Shown here: one piece after another, positions 23,144 through 35,645 of the stretch | Layout of the letters: the number at the start of each line of letters is the position of its first letter | Numbering within the stretch: position 1 is the first letter of the stretch | DNA from: Litsea cubeba | Lineage: Eukaryota > Streptophyta > Magnoliopsida > Laurales > Lauraceae | Length of the DNA: 64,000 nt | Assembly: GCA_012931725.1 (NCBI GenBank) | Contig: CM022949.1 | Coordinates: 8,248,636 to 8,312,635, forward strand | Direction of reading: 5' to 3' | Translations under genes and position numbers: made by a program | The notes under the pieces: generated by a model | What the model saw: the letters and a program-made list of their open reading frames with translations, nothing else | Told to the model about the DNA's origin: nothing | The model's database searches: none

Positions 23144-24969
23144 TGTTGACACAAAAAAAATGTGTCACTTTGCATTTCCAAACTCAAGAAAGTTACATGA
23201 AGTCGCAGCCTGTCATAAATAGGCAATGCTACTTCCAAAAAATCAAATCTTGTCAGAATCAAACAAAAACTGCAAGATCCTTCAAGACAGTCAAAAGAGG
23301 AGTACACAAGAAGTTTCGGGCCATTTCAAAATCATTTGGCCTAACTTCGCTTCTCCAGCAGCTAAAAAGGAGCTCCCGGCGGAGAAAGCATCAGAGACAC
23401 CAAATCTTCGAAGACCCTATGGATGGTCTCAAAATACATCAAAAAGGCTCTACATCAAGTTCCAAGTCAAATCGATAACGTTTGACCTTACATCAACCCT
23501 CGAATAGCTAAATCAAGCCTCTCGGCGGCGAGAACCACCGAGGCCACCACTCATCAAAAAGAGCATATGGACGGCTTCAAAATGCTCACAAAGGGCTACA
23601 CGTCTAGTTTCAGGTCATTTCGACAACATTTGACCAGACTTTGACGCTCGGAAGTTAAATCAGGCCTCTCGGCGGCGAAGCTCCTTGGGACCATGGTTTT
23701 CAAGACATGGATCATCTTAAAATGACTCCAATAGGTTCCCTGTCAAATTTCAAATCAATCGGACATCGGTTGACCGCACATCAAAGCGCGACATCCCCTC
23801 TCGATAAAAAATAAGTCTACTAGCGATAGGACCCCAAACGGCTTCAAAACTCAAACAAAAGTCTATGGTTGGTCTTATTTATTGCTCAGGAGGCTTCACC
23901 CCAAATTTCAAGTCATTCCGACATCGTTTGACCCAGTTTCAGCTTCTGACGGAAAATCGGCAGTTCTACGCGACAAAGTCTTCGGCTTTCCTGGGAAATT
24001 AGAAACTTTGCACTCCAAAATGCAAGGATTCTCGTCATATTTTCTACAAGGAAATCAGGCCAATAAATGATAAAAAAATATCAAGAAAAAATACAGAAGA
24101 AAAAAGAATTAAAAAACATAAAAAACGGCCGCAAAACGGGGACCAATGGGGGAAATCCCCCCAGGGTCGCCGGCGACCATGGAGCCCGGAATCGCTGGGT
24201 TCACCCCGGAAAGCCCATTTTTCATCGTTTTTCGTGATTCGAAGCGTCTAACTCTTGGGATTTTCCAAAATTCATACTTTTGAGGCACCAAATCCTTTGA
24301 CATCCATCAAAATCACGGGTCAATCGTCAAGAGCATCAAAATCAGCATTGATCGCCAACCGGTCAACCAAAAAAGTGTTCTTTCTACCCGACCGATCGAG
24401 AAATCGACAGGACAGATGGCACCGATCCGCTGTTGGCAACCAATACCTGAAGTTACATGGTCATCCAATGTCAATCTACATAAAGATCCATCAATGATCA
24501 TCGCCAAAGGAACTCCAAAAGATGCGGCACGGCCCGCGACTCTTCGATTGCTCGGCGACCACTTAATGCGATTAATTGACTAGCTTTATTGCAGTCATTA
24601 ATTCATTTCTTTGGATGGCCCAATTAGAAGCAAGCAAATGGGAGTTACAAGTCAAGAGATTAATGGCATTTAAACCATGAAACTCCTCCCATTATAGTGA
24701 TTAAAGGCGATTAAATGCCCTCAATTTCCTCCGGCCAATCAGAAGCCAAGAAAAAGGAGTTACAAAATAAAGAATTCAATCTTGTAACTCCTCCCTTTAT
24801 GTAGCTTTGTGACAATTAAGGCTCATAAATCCTCCTAAATGGCTACCTAAAGCCTATAAATAGGAGAGCATTCCAAGAAGAAAAGAGATCAGACACGGAC
24901 ATCACATCCCAGGTCAGAAAAAATCACAGAAAATCCAAGAGAAAGAAGCACTACAACATTCTGCATTAT

Positions 24970-25276
24970 TACCGGCGTTTTTTCCCGGCGCAATCAGTAA
25001 ACGCCGGGGAAAGTATAACTTTCCCCGGCGAAAAAGCATATTTCGCCGGCAAATGATAATGTTTTCCCGGCGAAATATTTTCGCCGGCAAATGTTAAAAT
25101 TTTACCGGCGAATCATTATTTTCGCCGGCAAAGTGTAGTCTTTTGCCGGCGAAAAAGTAGTATCGCCGGGAAAGGCTATGTTTATTGCCGGCGAAATACT
25201 TAGATCGCCGGCAAAGTTCACCTGCCTAATGTAAATTGTTCATTTAACTTATGCTGGCACAGTAATTTCGCCGGTA
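24970..25276. repeat. Left CACTA subterminal repeat array
   Basis: About fourteen CGCCGGC/CCCGGCG cores alternate in direction with AT-rich spacers, making many TTTTCGCCGGCAAA-type palindromic modules. Confidence 0.9.
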
Positions 25277-27694
25277 ATCTCGTTCCAAGCTCTGCCTGCC
25301 CCCTTTCCATTTCCAGCGGCCGCTCAATCCAAGTGCATCTCTCTCTTTCTTCGTGATCAACTCAACTCTCTTTCTTTTTTGCCTTAGTGTTTGGGGTTCA
25401 TCTCGTTCTGGTGCATTTGATTTCCTCCACCAGCGTCGACGCGTCGCAGCTCGCCACCGCTTGAGAAGATGGCCCCATCGAGATCTGTTTCGTCTCTCCC
25501 GGCTCCGTCGGATGGCATGCTATTTGGGTTTTTTTGGTTGATGCCCTTCTTTCTGTTTGGAACGATGCAAAGCACTGGAATAGAATGCCTTCTCAGGTTA
25601 GTGCTCAGATCATCTTCTTAGATCGGATGAGAGGGCTGGCCAGCAATATGCAAGGGCATGTCTCTTCCATTCCTCATCCTGTCCTGCGTAGTTCGGGCTT
25701 CGTTTGAGCTTCCTCTTGGTTCAGGTTCTGTTTCAGTGCAGGTCCCCTGCTTCCTCACCCGGCCCTGATTCCTCTGCTTCCTCCCGCTTTGCTGCTCTAT
25801 TGTCTGTTCTCTTCCTTGAGCCTTGTTCATGCATATGCACTTAGCAGCTCTCCATTACACTTCTTGTCTTGTGGACTAAAATCTTTATCTGCCAATGTGC
25901 AATTCAATGTACAGGTTCACTGCGATCCAGAGTTATTAGCATTTGAAATCATTGTCTGATCCATGCTACCTACCAGAAGATAAACATTAGAGTTAAAAAA
26001 AATTCCAAGTACCACCTGCATGATGGATTTTCTCAGCCTACAAATGGATCTGAAGGCCAGCAAAAAAATCATCCCACATGGATGTTAGCCAAAGAGGGTG
26101 GGTTTTGATTCTGTATTTATCACTTTGCAGCTTTATATTTTTGTTTTTGCTTTTTTCCCCTTTTTCCATGCTTTAGTCCTTGTGTGATATTAAAATGAGT
26201 AGAAAACTCAAATAAATCAAAAGATTACAAGCATGCTTTCACATAGTTTTAAAAGCTTTTTCTACAAGCATCAATTAGAAAAATGCCCCACTGAAAGACT
26301 GAATTTTTTTTTATATGGTTTCTCCTACCAATGCATTATTGGAATCCCAAATACTATTTTATTTTCCTCATATAGCTGGTTGCTCTCCAAACCCCACATG
26401 ATCATAGTTAAGGGAATCTGTACTTTTTGGAACACTCATTTTCCTCTTTCTCATCAGTATTATAATATCAATATTGTAGGGGCATGAATCAGTAGTGTTA
26501 CTGAGAGAGAGAGGGAAAAAGAGCAAAGGAGGGACTGTTGTGTCTATTAGAAAAAGGCTGTTTCTTTTGGAGGGAAATGATTCGGTTGAATCATGTCTAC
26601 TTCCCCACAGGAACGACCCACTTTACTTATCCTTCTGCATGGCCCCTATGCTTGATGGTCTTGACAGTCAATCAGGTGGGCTACTTTGATTAGCCTCAAA
26701 TTGTTGATGTTGGATTGGTCTGGATGGCTCAGGGCCATGATCCATTTACCAATCTATCTACGGTATACTCAGTTTTAGTTTGCAGAAACTAGATCCAAAC
26801 CGCCCACTTAATAGAACCTTTTTGCGAAATCTTGATTCTTCCAAGTTTCTACTTTTCTCTCCACTTGAACCTACTCCATGACAGCTGAACACCTGCATGA
26901 GCAATGAATGCTACCACACAAGACGCCTGGGAGATTTCCCTCTTCTGGGGTCCGTTGAATCCAGCAGTGCCCAATTTAAAGGGGGCTTTCTGGATTTGCA
27001 GACAGTAGTGAATGCCCTAAATTACATATAGGGGTTGATTTCACAGCTGGCAGAATTCTCGGAGTACTTTCATGAAGATCTTATCTTCATGAAGAATCTT
27101 ATCTTATTTTTATGGGTGGTGATTTCATTTCAATCCCATGAAAAGTCTTTATCTCTGCATAGGTAAGTATGCCCTTAAGTTCTGTATTTGGCAAATCCGA
27201 AAATCTAGTATCCATCTTTGGCAAGCGAACCATCAGTATCGGTATTATCATCCTACCTGGCTTTTTATGAGAAATCTTTGACTTGCCTCCAGTGAACCGA
27301 AGTCCTTTCTCTTTGATAATGATCTTTTCCATCTTTGTTATTGGCTATTGCTACTTAACTCTTTAAAACTATTCTATCCCATTCATAAACTGTTTTTCCC
27401 CCTCTCAGCCCTTGCCCAGTACCAAAACATTTAGTTTTTTTTTTTTTTTGTTCTTTTCTTCAGCTTCCATCACTATTATTTGTGGATTTAATTTCACCAT
27501 GTAGTTCTTTGAATTTTCAACGAGATAGGGTAATTACATATTGTTTGACTTCAATTGTCAGACTTCAGAGGAACCATTTCCATTTACATGACTACCGATT
27601 CATAGTATGAGTTGGAAATCATATAGTGTGTGGTCACTATTATTTTCTTTCCTTTCATTTTATAAAGGCTCTGGTGTTTTTGGTTCTTTTTCAG
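25277..27694. other. CACTA interior, unassigned
   Basis: The first few hundred bases are GC-rich and leader-like, with short open frames near 25350-25580, and could be a captured first exon. I recognise no protein. The rest is AT-rich and intron-like. Confidence 0.4.
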
Positions 27695-27770
27695 CTCTCA
27701 ACCCAGAAAAGTGGGTTGAATTTAAGCTGCAAGATACTGCACGGGTTAGCCACAACAGTCAGCTATTTAG
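27695..27770 (+). pseudogene. Captured exon of mitochondrial NADH-cytochrome b5 reductase (fragment A)
   Basis: Acceptor TTTTTCAG and donor TTTAG/GTAATC bracket 76 nt. They read LNPEKWVEFKLQDTARVSHN and a few further residues, which I recognise as the N-terminal entry to the FAD-binding domain of plant CBR2-type reductase. The fragment continues in frame into 29113-29172. It lacks the remaining FAD and NADH domains, so it cannot make a working enzyme. It is carried by the CACTA element, with an L1 fragment in the intron between the two exons. Confidence 0.82.
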
Positions 27771-27879
27771 GTAATCCTTTTTTCCTACATTTTAATTTTT
27801 ATTCATGTATGTTTTGGTTGTAGAAGGCTATGAGATGGTAGCCTCGATGACCTGAATTATTAAGGTTTATTTATTTTTT

Positions 27880-28275
27880 GTCTTTTCTTTTGAATGGTAA
27901 CTTTCATTGATGTAAATAGTTGTGCTACAGCATAAGAGATCGATACTGACAAGTACGTTAGTAGCTGCCCAATCCCCACCCCCACTCATGCAAGAAGATA
28001 ACATGTGCATAGGAAGGACGGTCATTCCAATCAAGGTTCTTTCATAAGCTCATTTGCAAAAACCAAATGATGGCACATGACTTCCTGTTCTGCCAAAAGA
28101 TCTGCTTCCTCATTAGCGCTACACTTTACATGGGCAAAAGATGCCTGTGCGGACCAAAATTAAGAACTTAATTTAGTTGGTGGAAGATTTGCATACTCCA
28201 TAACTGACTGAGCGGACCAAAATTTATAACTTAATTTAGTTGGTGGAAGATTTGCATACTCAATTACTGACTGAG
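27880..28275 (-). mobile_element. 5'-truncated L1-type LINE 3' end (RNase H part)
   Basis: On the minus strand about 28150-28020 reads AHVKCSANEEADLLAEQEV, the end of the RNase H domain found in plant L1 LINEs. The tail side (GAATGGTAACTTTCATTGATG) matches the tail of the L1 at 59183-59570. A 63-bp segment is tandemly duplicated at 28150-28275. Confidence 0.7.
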
Positions 28276-28404
28276 CCACAATACATATTGTGGGTTTTAC
28301 ATGTGAAAGGTGCACGATTTTGCAACTTTGAGGTTGTGGGCTCAAGTCAAGTCATGTTATAAATCAGTTATGGAGGGAGGGAATGGAGGGCTATTGTTTG
28401 TATA

Positions 28405-28593
28405 TTGTTGACACATGCATATAAGAATGTCACGAGCATCATCTATCATTCTGAACAGCTTGATCCCATTCTTGATTTAGCCCAATATGGTGAATTGGTG
28501 ATGCCTAATGGGAAGTCAAATGGTGAATTAATACTTAATTTCTATCACTGGACTCCCATTGCGATTACATACGACCTTCCATTGGAAAATTAA
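28405..28593 (+). other. Unrecognised open stretch
   Basis: 62 codons open from an ATG (MLTHAYKNVTSIIYH...). It sits in the intron between the two reductase fragments. I do not recognise it; it may be chance or a captured piece. Confidence 0.2.
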
Positions 28594-29112
28594 TCAATTT
28601 GTTGACATTTTATGGATGTTTATCTGACTATGGTGCTGTTGGTACAAAAGCATGATGAAATAAAACAACCGCTGTGTCTTCAAAAACCACACTATTCTAT
28701 GCTCGAGTGCTGATGCCTTTTGCTACGAATCTTTGGGCTGCTCCATCAGTGTTCAACATATGCTTTGTACAAAAGGAAAAACATTGATCTAGCTGGTGTG
28801 TGTCTTTGAATATTTTTGGTATTGTGCACTAAGGTTATGAGGAAAATCTTCTTCATTCAAAGAACAGCATGAAGATGCATGACAGATATTAGTCAATTCT
28901 CTTAATGCATGATGTTTAAATTTTAATGATCTAGTGGTGGCTTTTCAAGGTTCTTTAAAATCTTTTATTCCATAAATCTAGAAAAATAATTGCCAGCTTA
29001 TAGTGCATGAATTTGTTTCTTTTGGCTTATTTGCTATGAATTCATTTGTTTACATCATCTTAAATTGCCAAATTTTCTAACTTTATTTTCTGGATCATTC
29101 ACAAAATGACAG

Positions 29113-29172
29113 ATTTTCATTTGATCCTGCTGCCAAGTTAGGCCTTGATATTGCTTCATGTATCATTACAAG
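29113..29172 (+). pseudogene. Captured exon of NADH-cytochrome b5 reductase (fragment B)
   Basis: The exon follows acceptor GACAG, reads FSFDPAAKLGLDIASCIITR and ends at ACAAG/GTATTC. Phase matches fragment A (phase 2 junction, arginine split AG/A). So two consecutive exons and their intron were captured together, as genomic DNA and not as a cDNA. Confidence 0.82.
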
Positions 29173-29612
29173 GTATTCTCCACCCAATTTTTCCTCTCGA
29201 ATGTCAGGATTTTTTTGGCAATTTCTTAAGTATTTCCATTATCAGAATTAAGAAGCAAACTAGAGCAAAGTCCCTAGTGTATTTCCTTGCTTTGCATACC
29301 TCTGCGCTATGATACCTGGAACTTCATAATAGGCAGCGTACCATGTCATGTCATATTCATATTTCACTTTGTGTAAAATCCAAGTCCCTATCATATCCAT
29401 GACATGTCCTTACTGTCCTTACCATATCCATGACTTATGTGCCACTGATTGCGAGTGATTACACAAAAGAGAACTTTTAAAATTTGACATTTTAATGCAA
29501 TTACACTAGAAAATGTAACACATCAAGTGATCAAAATTCACCTGCCACTGATTTTTGGCCAATTACAAGATCACACGGACAAGAAAAACTTATGAAATTT
29601 GATGTTTTACAG

Positions 29613-29680
29613 GTGCCTTCAATGGAACACAATAATGAAATTAAAGGGGAGAGCTTGGATCTGATTAAATACATTGATAG
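29613..29680 (+). pseudogene. Captured exon piece of a lambda-class glutathione S-transferase
   Basis: After acceptor GTTTTACAG the sequence reads VPSMEHNNEIKGESLDLIKY and then IDS. This is the thioredoxin-fold end of plant GSTL/In2-1 proteins, including the ES motif that contacts glutathione. At 29680 the match stops without a donor and runs into a different open stretch, so the piece is truncated and fused. Confidence 0.72.
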
Positions 29681-29828
29681 CCTCATTAAAGTGAAGAAGT
29701 TTCAGCCACTTATTTGAAGAAATGGGAGCCTCATTAGGATGAGTACCGGGCTGAGATGTGCAATGCCATGTCGATTAATGATGAATCCAAGAACATAGTA
29801 ACCAAGCAAATCTACAAGAAATATAAGT
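29681..29828 (+). pseudogene. Unrecognised coding-like fragment fused to the GST exon
   Basis: One frame reads KKWEPH, stop, then DEYRAEMCNAMSINDESKNI and further lysine-rich residues ending at AAGTAG/GTAAC. The composition looks like real protein, but I cannot name the family. It is probably another captured exon with one nonsense change. Confidence 0.35.
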
Positions 29829-31384
29829 AGGTAACTCCAGAAGAATACATGCTTTATTTTTGACCTCTTACTTTGCTTTCTTTTTCTGGACTTATACTGT
29901 TTTAATGTAGGTTTAATGCGACTTATTAAGATGAGTTATTAGAATATAAATTTGCCTCTTGAAGATCGTGTAGGTTGAGGTATTAGAAGCTTTCTTTGCC
30001 CTAGAATCCCAGCATTTCCCCCTGATTTCCTCTTCAACTTCTAAGATCATCATGTTTACTGTGATTTTTCCATTTTGTTGTCGTTTAGCATTAGATTCTG
30101 CATGAATCTTGAAATGTTCTGTAGAAATTTGTGAAAATGTGATTTCCCTGCCTTGGAATTCTACCTTCTCTTGCATTTTCTCTAACTGTTGTGTTGTGTT
30201 GTGTTAGATTTGGAACGCTAGAGGAAGAAGAAGTAATTGAAAATGAAGGAGATTTATCATCCCCTGCTTTAGAATCTCACTGTTCATGTTGTTTTGTTCA
30301 TGGTTAGATTGCAGGAAATGACACATACTAATCATTTAGTTTCATGCTGAATGAATCCAGACTTGATCAGACCCCTAACTCGCCAACTGCCAACAATAAT
30401 TCTTCTAGATTATCTGATTTTGCCTTTGATTTTGTTCCATTGTTTCCATAGTTTGTTCTTTTATTTTTCTTCTCATTGGTGATTTTTCTCAAATGGATCT
30501 GGTGAGATTGAAACATGTGCAGCCTTCCAATTTCATCATAAAACCTCTCTTATAACATAAGGTTGGTCTTCTTAGCGTGGTTATGGTGGAACAAGTAGAA
30601 TATTTAGTTCCATGTTTTAAACTTATGAAATCTTGTTCATCATCGATGAACATTGGCAGGGAACATGATTCAACTCACATGATTCAACAACATTGCTTTC
30701 CCTCCCAATCGTATGCATGTTGGTGATAAAGAACTTGGGATGGAAAGAGTATGAACATGATGGTGATAAATAACTTGATGCATCAGTGGATGTGATAATT
30801 ATTGAAGTGAGTTTGCTGGTTGCCCAAATGTGATAATGTGGATTATTAGATTTTTTTTTTCTTTGGTAGAAGATGTGGATTATTATCAAAGTGATATCCA
30901 AGCTTTCTTGCACTATGCTTTTTGCACTATGCATCAAGATTTAAAAGCGTTCCCTGCCTTCTTTGAAGTTTTACATTCACTTCATCCCTTGATTCATATG
31001 CCAACACATTTATCATTATTTCTCATTTGACTAAAATGCCAAAATTTTCTGCATATGAAAGACAGTATGAACATGAGCAGATTAGCCATGTGACTCACTA
31101 CAAGTTAGTGCTCAAAGCATGATATTGACAAATATGGAGTAGCATCGGGAATCTACAAAAGAATCAACCACCTATTGAGATGCATCTACCAATAATTGAA
31201 ATGCAAACAATGTGCCTTTGATAACAACTGTGTAGAAGTTTCATTTGACTGTTGTTATTATGTATCCATATGTGAGCTTTGCCAAGGCCATTTATCTCAT
31301 TCATGCCAGCTTGTGATTCCTTATTCACATGAAGTTTTGAAATATCTGATTAATTTCTATTGTCAAGTTTTTTACTGATGGAAG

Positions 31385-31560
31385 GTTACTCGCAAAATGT
31401 TTCAGGGAGAACATGCATTGCCGTAGCAGTTTGTTCACTCTTATAAGGATGGCCACTTTGTCACATCTCCAGTGTCGCACTCTGATGGGCAATTGAAAAA
31501 CTATTGGTGGCTGATCTATTTGCATGGAGAGGGGCCTGATTGTGGGACAGAGGTTGCTTG
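31385..31560 (+). pseudogene. Unrecognised coding-like fragment
   Basis: With one stop, a frame reads YKDGHFVTSPVSHSDGQLKN then YWWLIYLHGEGPD. It is protein-like but I do not recognise it. It is followed by intron-like AT-rich DNA. Confidence 0.3.
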
Positions 31561-31853
31561 TGAGATCTTCTTACTCATTTTAGAGCACATTAACATGGTC
31601 TGAGTTTGTAATCTGTTTAGTTGCTTGTTTGCCAATTATATTAATGTAGTGGCAAGATTGGTGTTGCATTCAGGGAAGTACCACATGAAGTCACAGGCAG
31701 ACATATTTTGCCTTTTCTTTTCATATTCAATTTAGTATTTTGATACACATTTGAATCTTCTTTTTTTTTTATGTCAATTTTAACAATATCAGGAAATACT
31801 AACAAATACAAGAAGCTTTTGCATTGGGATAAATGTTCCAAGTAACTTTTGAA

Positions 31854-31856
<3 letters not shown>

Positions 31857-31919
<63 letters not shown>
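31857..31919. repeat. Compound (TC)n(AC)n microsatellite
   Basis: A CT run to about 31891 is followed directly by an AC run to 31919. Confidence 0.9.
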
Positions 31920-31922
<3 letters not shown>

Positions 31923-33317
31923 TGATTTGATCTTCTCCTTGTTTTTAAAATATTTCCGTTTTTTTAATCATTACAATTACGCGTCCTCTTTTCTATCTTT
32001 GTCATTCTCATAGCTCTCTGTGGCTGACGGAACAATGCAACAGCTTTGATTTAAACCTATCTGACTCCTTGTTGTGCTGCAATGTTTACATTTCAGTTCT
32101 ATTGCACCATAACAGTGAACTTGATGCAAAAAAGGCCAAAATGATCTCCCTGTCTTGATTATGGTAGCATGTTTCATGTAAGATCATGACACTAAGTTGT
32201 TTGAACACTAGAATATAGTATTGTTTTGACAAGACAAATTAATAAGATCATTACAGTCCTAGAGCAGTGAACTAGTTGATCATGTAATTACATTCTTGAT
32301 GAGACCTAAGTTGCAAGTCTTCATTAGAGTACTAGAACAATGGACTACTTAGTTGATCATGTAATTCCATTCTTGATATAGGCCAAAGTTGTAATTAAAA
32401 ATATTTTCTCCTAGATGTGTACATCTGCATTCCGTTGTTTTCCTACCTGCCATTTCCTTTTGTGGGTGATTTTCATTTTAGTAGTTATAATTGTGTTTGT
32501 TTACAAACATTATTATGGTTGTCTATGTTTACATTTTGCCCAAAGCGTTTAGTTACTATTCTAGACACATGGGATGAAGAATCCTGCACTACTTATTGCT
32601 TTTCTGATATGATTAGCTTTTTTGCTTGGATAAAGTGAACATAATTCTAATTGACAAGTAGATATTGTTTTTTGTTTCAAGTTGCATTCATTCTGTTTTA
32701 TCCTATTCATCCATTCCAATTGCATATTGTAAGATCTTTTTCTGTCCTTTTATGCACGAGGATTGATATTGTGAAATAGAAGTTTGCTTTGACAATGTAT
32801 TCATAGACACTGATGTGTATGTTGCGAGTTCACTAAAGATGGGAGCTTGGTAGACATTGATGTGTGTGTTGCAAATTCACCAAAGATGGGAACTTTGTAA
32901 GACTCTTTTTATATTCTTGAGAATCAAATTTCTCTTTAGATCATGTATTTTCATTGTATGATGCAATGAGTTGGATCTTTTTGTATCTGATTGAGAGAAA
33001 TCATGATATTGTTGAAAGCATTGTTGGTTAAAATTTATTGCCGTAGTTCTTAGTTCTTTGTCTCTCCATGTTGCAAACTATTTCCAGTTGTCTAAGTTCC
33101 TTGAAGTGTAAAATATGCTTGGACTATTGCTAATAATTATGCTGGTCACTTTTCTCGTTTATGATATGATTTTCATATTCATTTTCAGATTCTGAGAACT
33201 CTTGTAGGTTTTCAGAAAATGGCATCAACAAGGAAACAAACATCAAATTTAAAACTGCTCTGTGTTACATAGGTAGTGTTTAAACTTCTCTTTGTTACAT
33301 AGGTAGTGTTTGGACAG

Positions 33318-33350
33318 GGCACGTGCCTTGCACGTGCAGGGCTCCACTAG
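33318..33350 (+). mobile_element. Candidate Helitron 3' terminus
   Basis: A GC-rich hairpin (GCCTTGCAC / GTGCAGGGC) is followed a few bases later by CTAG and then T, the standard 3' end of a Helitron inserted at AT. The 5' TC end was not found, so its extent and whether it brought the reductase and GST fragments are unknown. Confidence 0.5.
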
Positions 33351-33833
33351 TAATTATCTTATAATTTTGATATGAGAAATGATCCAGTATATCTGAATAC
33401 ACCTTGGATCCCTTTAATTTCTTAGAAGTCTTGGATGTGAAGTTTTGTTTGTGGAGGCTAATTGTTGGGCCATAACTGCCCCCTCATTGACAAGTTATGA
33501 ACTTGAATATCACTCTAGTTGGATTGAATGAATTGGATCATTCAAGGAATTGCATTTCAATTTCTTGGAAGATGAATCATGCCTTAGCTTGACTCAATCA
33601 TGCAGCGAGTGTCCTTACAAATGATATTGTGAAAATCACTCTATTATAGTAATGTTTGTGTCCCCACCTTTCAAGGGGAGATTGAGATCCAATGGTTTGC
33701 ATCCATAAAAAAGGCTGGCTTCATTCATACTTAGCTTTTAGGAACAAGAATAAAATGCATATGGCGAGTAGAGTACTATTAAGGGCATGAATGTATAGAC
33801 ACTGGTTTACTGCATCTCATGAGCATGCCTTCA

Positions 33834-33867
33834 CTCTACAAACTTGCACGCGCTGAAAAGATCAAAG
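33834..33867 (+). pseudogene. Captured APS kinase exon end (fragment A)
   Basis: Reads LYKLARAEKIK and ends at AAAG/GTATGTG. This is the conserved YKLARAGKIKG motif of adenylylsulfate kinase with one substitution. Upstream the match breaks off, so the start of the exon, including the P-loop region, is missing. Confidence 0.75.
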
Positions 33868-34817
33868 GTATGTGCTAGGAACCCTGTTACCTCTTTATAT
33901 GGAATTGATATAGTTTCATGTTGTGGAAACTAATTCAACTAACATACATTTCTCAATGGATTCCAAGTTATAATCCTAAAGAAAAGAGTTAGCGCCATGA
34001 AATCCTTTCATCGTCCTTAACATTGTGGGATGAACATGGATATCAAGTAGTGGGTATGTGATTAAATCATGAAATAGAGTAGGCAAAAAGCCCTTCTGTG
34101 GGTGACTCAGGGATGTGATGTTCTCCTATGTGATAATGGTTATGTGAAGGGTAGTGAATTACTATATTTCAAAATGCTGAGGGGTAAGGTACTTGATGTC
34201 TAATTAAATTCCAATTGCCTAAAGCACGAATTTTTGTAAGCCTTAACAGGTGGGGTGTATGCTTTATGAGCATGTTTACAGAAATAATTACATAGATTTT
34301 AAAATCTGTTAATATAAATAAAACATCAGAGTTTGGGTTTTGAAGCCTTTTAATGAGTTAGCTAGGGTTAAATTAGGTTAATTCTAGTTACATTACTTTC
34401 TACTAATTACTTTTAAGATCTTAAAATAAAAATTATCCTTCCCCTTTTACAAAATATAAAATATGTTCAAGTGATTTGCATCTACCTGATATGAGGAGTG
34501 GCTGAAACAAGGTACACACTCTTCATCTGGACTAAAAGCTTCAAAGAGGCCTCATACGATGAGGCGTAACCCCCAAATGCAAGCCACACCCCAAGTGGAT
34601 TCTTCCACAACTTACCTCCACAGGCAAGTGGAGTATACCACATTAAACCATTGGTGCATTTTCAACTCATTGGATGTTATTCCATAGTGTTGGTTTGAAA
34701 TTCATTGACAGAAGATGGTAACCATACCTTGATTTCTTTTTTTTAGTTTTCTTTTTTTTACTCAACAGATGATACATTACTTCATTGCACTTATCTAGTA
34801 TCTATTTTGTATTCCAG

Positions 34818-34864
34818 GTTTCACAGGCATAGATGATCCATATGAGCCACCCTTGAATTGTGAG
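34818..34864 (+). pseudogene. Captured APS kinase exon (fragment B)
   Basis: Acceptor TTCCAG, then 47 nt reading FTGIDDPYEPPLNCE, then donor GTACAAG. This is the C-terminal signature of plant APS kinases and joins fragment A in the correct phase across a 950-bp intron. Without the nucleotide-binding half it cannot be active. It lies right of the Helitron end, inside the CACTA. Confidence 0.85.
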
Positions 34865-35190
34865 GTACAAGTCAATTAATTGCAGTGTTTCAAAAACCAG
34901 ACCAAATCTGTATATTGGAGCTGTCACCTTATACACAACTCTGTATCTTTAAGATATTTTATATCTTTTGCAACTGGTGTGGATTGTCCAATTAATGTGT
35001 TTTGTGAAGTTTTGCTCATTTGAGTTTGAAGTGAGTTATTTTGACTTGTTCCAGATGGTGATTTACTTTTTTCACATGTCTGTGAAACAAATGGTTCAGA
35101 TCATGTGATTGTTGTGATTTTTGGGCTGATGTACACACAAGGCCAAATTTGAAAGAAATTAAAAAATTATTTTTTTTTTATAAAATATAA
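34865..35190. other. CACTA interior right of the APS kinase fragment
   Basis: AT-rich sequence. No further exon recognised. Confidence 0.4.
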
Positions 35191-35194
35191 ATGT

Positions 35195-35645
35195 TTTGCC
35201 GGCGCAAAAAAAAGCGCCGGCAAAATATTTTAAAAAAATTATATAAATGTTTTGCCGGCGCAAAAAACGCCGGCAAAAGTTTTCTAAAATTTATTTTTGA
35301 AAAAAAAAATATTTTTCCCGGCGCAAAAAAACGCCGGCAAAAGTTTTTCTAAAATTTATTTTAAAAAAAACTACTTTTCCCGGCGCAAAAAAACGCTGGC
35401 AAAAGTTTTTTGAATTTTTATTTTTGAAAAAAAAACTACTTTTCCCGGCGCAATAAACCCCTTTCCCGGCGAAAAATAACGCCGGCAATGGACAACTTTT
35501 TCCTGGCGCCGCTTTATTTCGCCGGAAAAGGATATTGCTGGCGTACCATTGCCGGCGAATTGCCGGCGCAACAGAAACACCGGGAAAGGTTTTTCCCGGC
35601 GTTTTAGTGACCTTTGCCGGCGCTTTTTTAGCGCCGGCAAAAGTG
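35195..35645. repeat. Right CACTA subterminal repeat array
   Basis: Repeated GCCGGCGCAAAAAA and inverted partners (CGCCGGCAAAAG) with poly(A)/poly(T) spacers; about twenty cores. It mirrors the left array. Confidence 0.9.

Larger units (their letters stand above)
29829..33317. other. CACTA interior, AT-rich with few signals
   Basis: Apart from the fragment at 31385 and the microsatellite I see no gene. The short open frames are unsupported. A 30-bp direct repeat (TTACATAGGTAGTGTTT) occurs at about 33264 and 33294. Confidence 0.4.

Noticed and set aside
24970..25276. Regular short repeats resembling a CRISPR array
   Set aside because: Units alternate in direction, spacing is irregular, they mirror the other transposon end, and this is plant nuclear DNA.
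33834..34864. Functional APS kinase gene
   Set aside because: Only two C-terminal exon pieces are present, without the nucleotide-binding part, inside a transposon.
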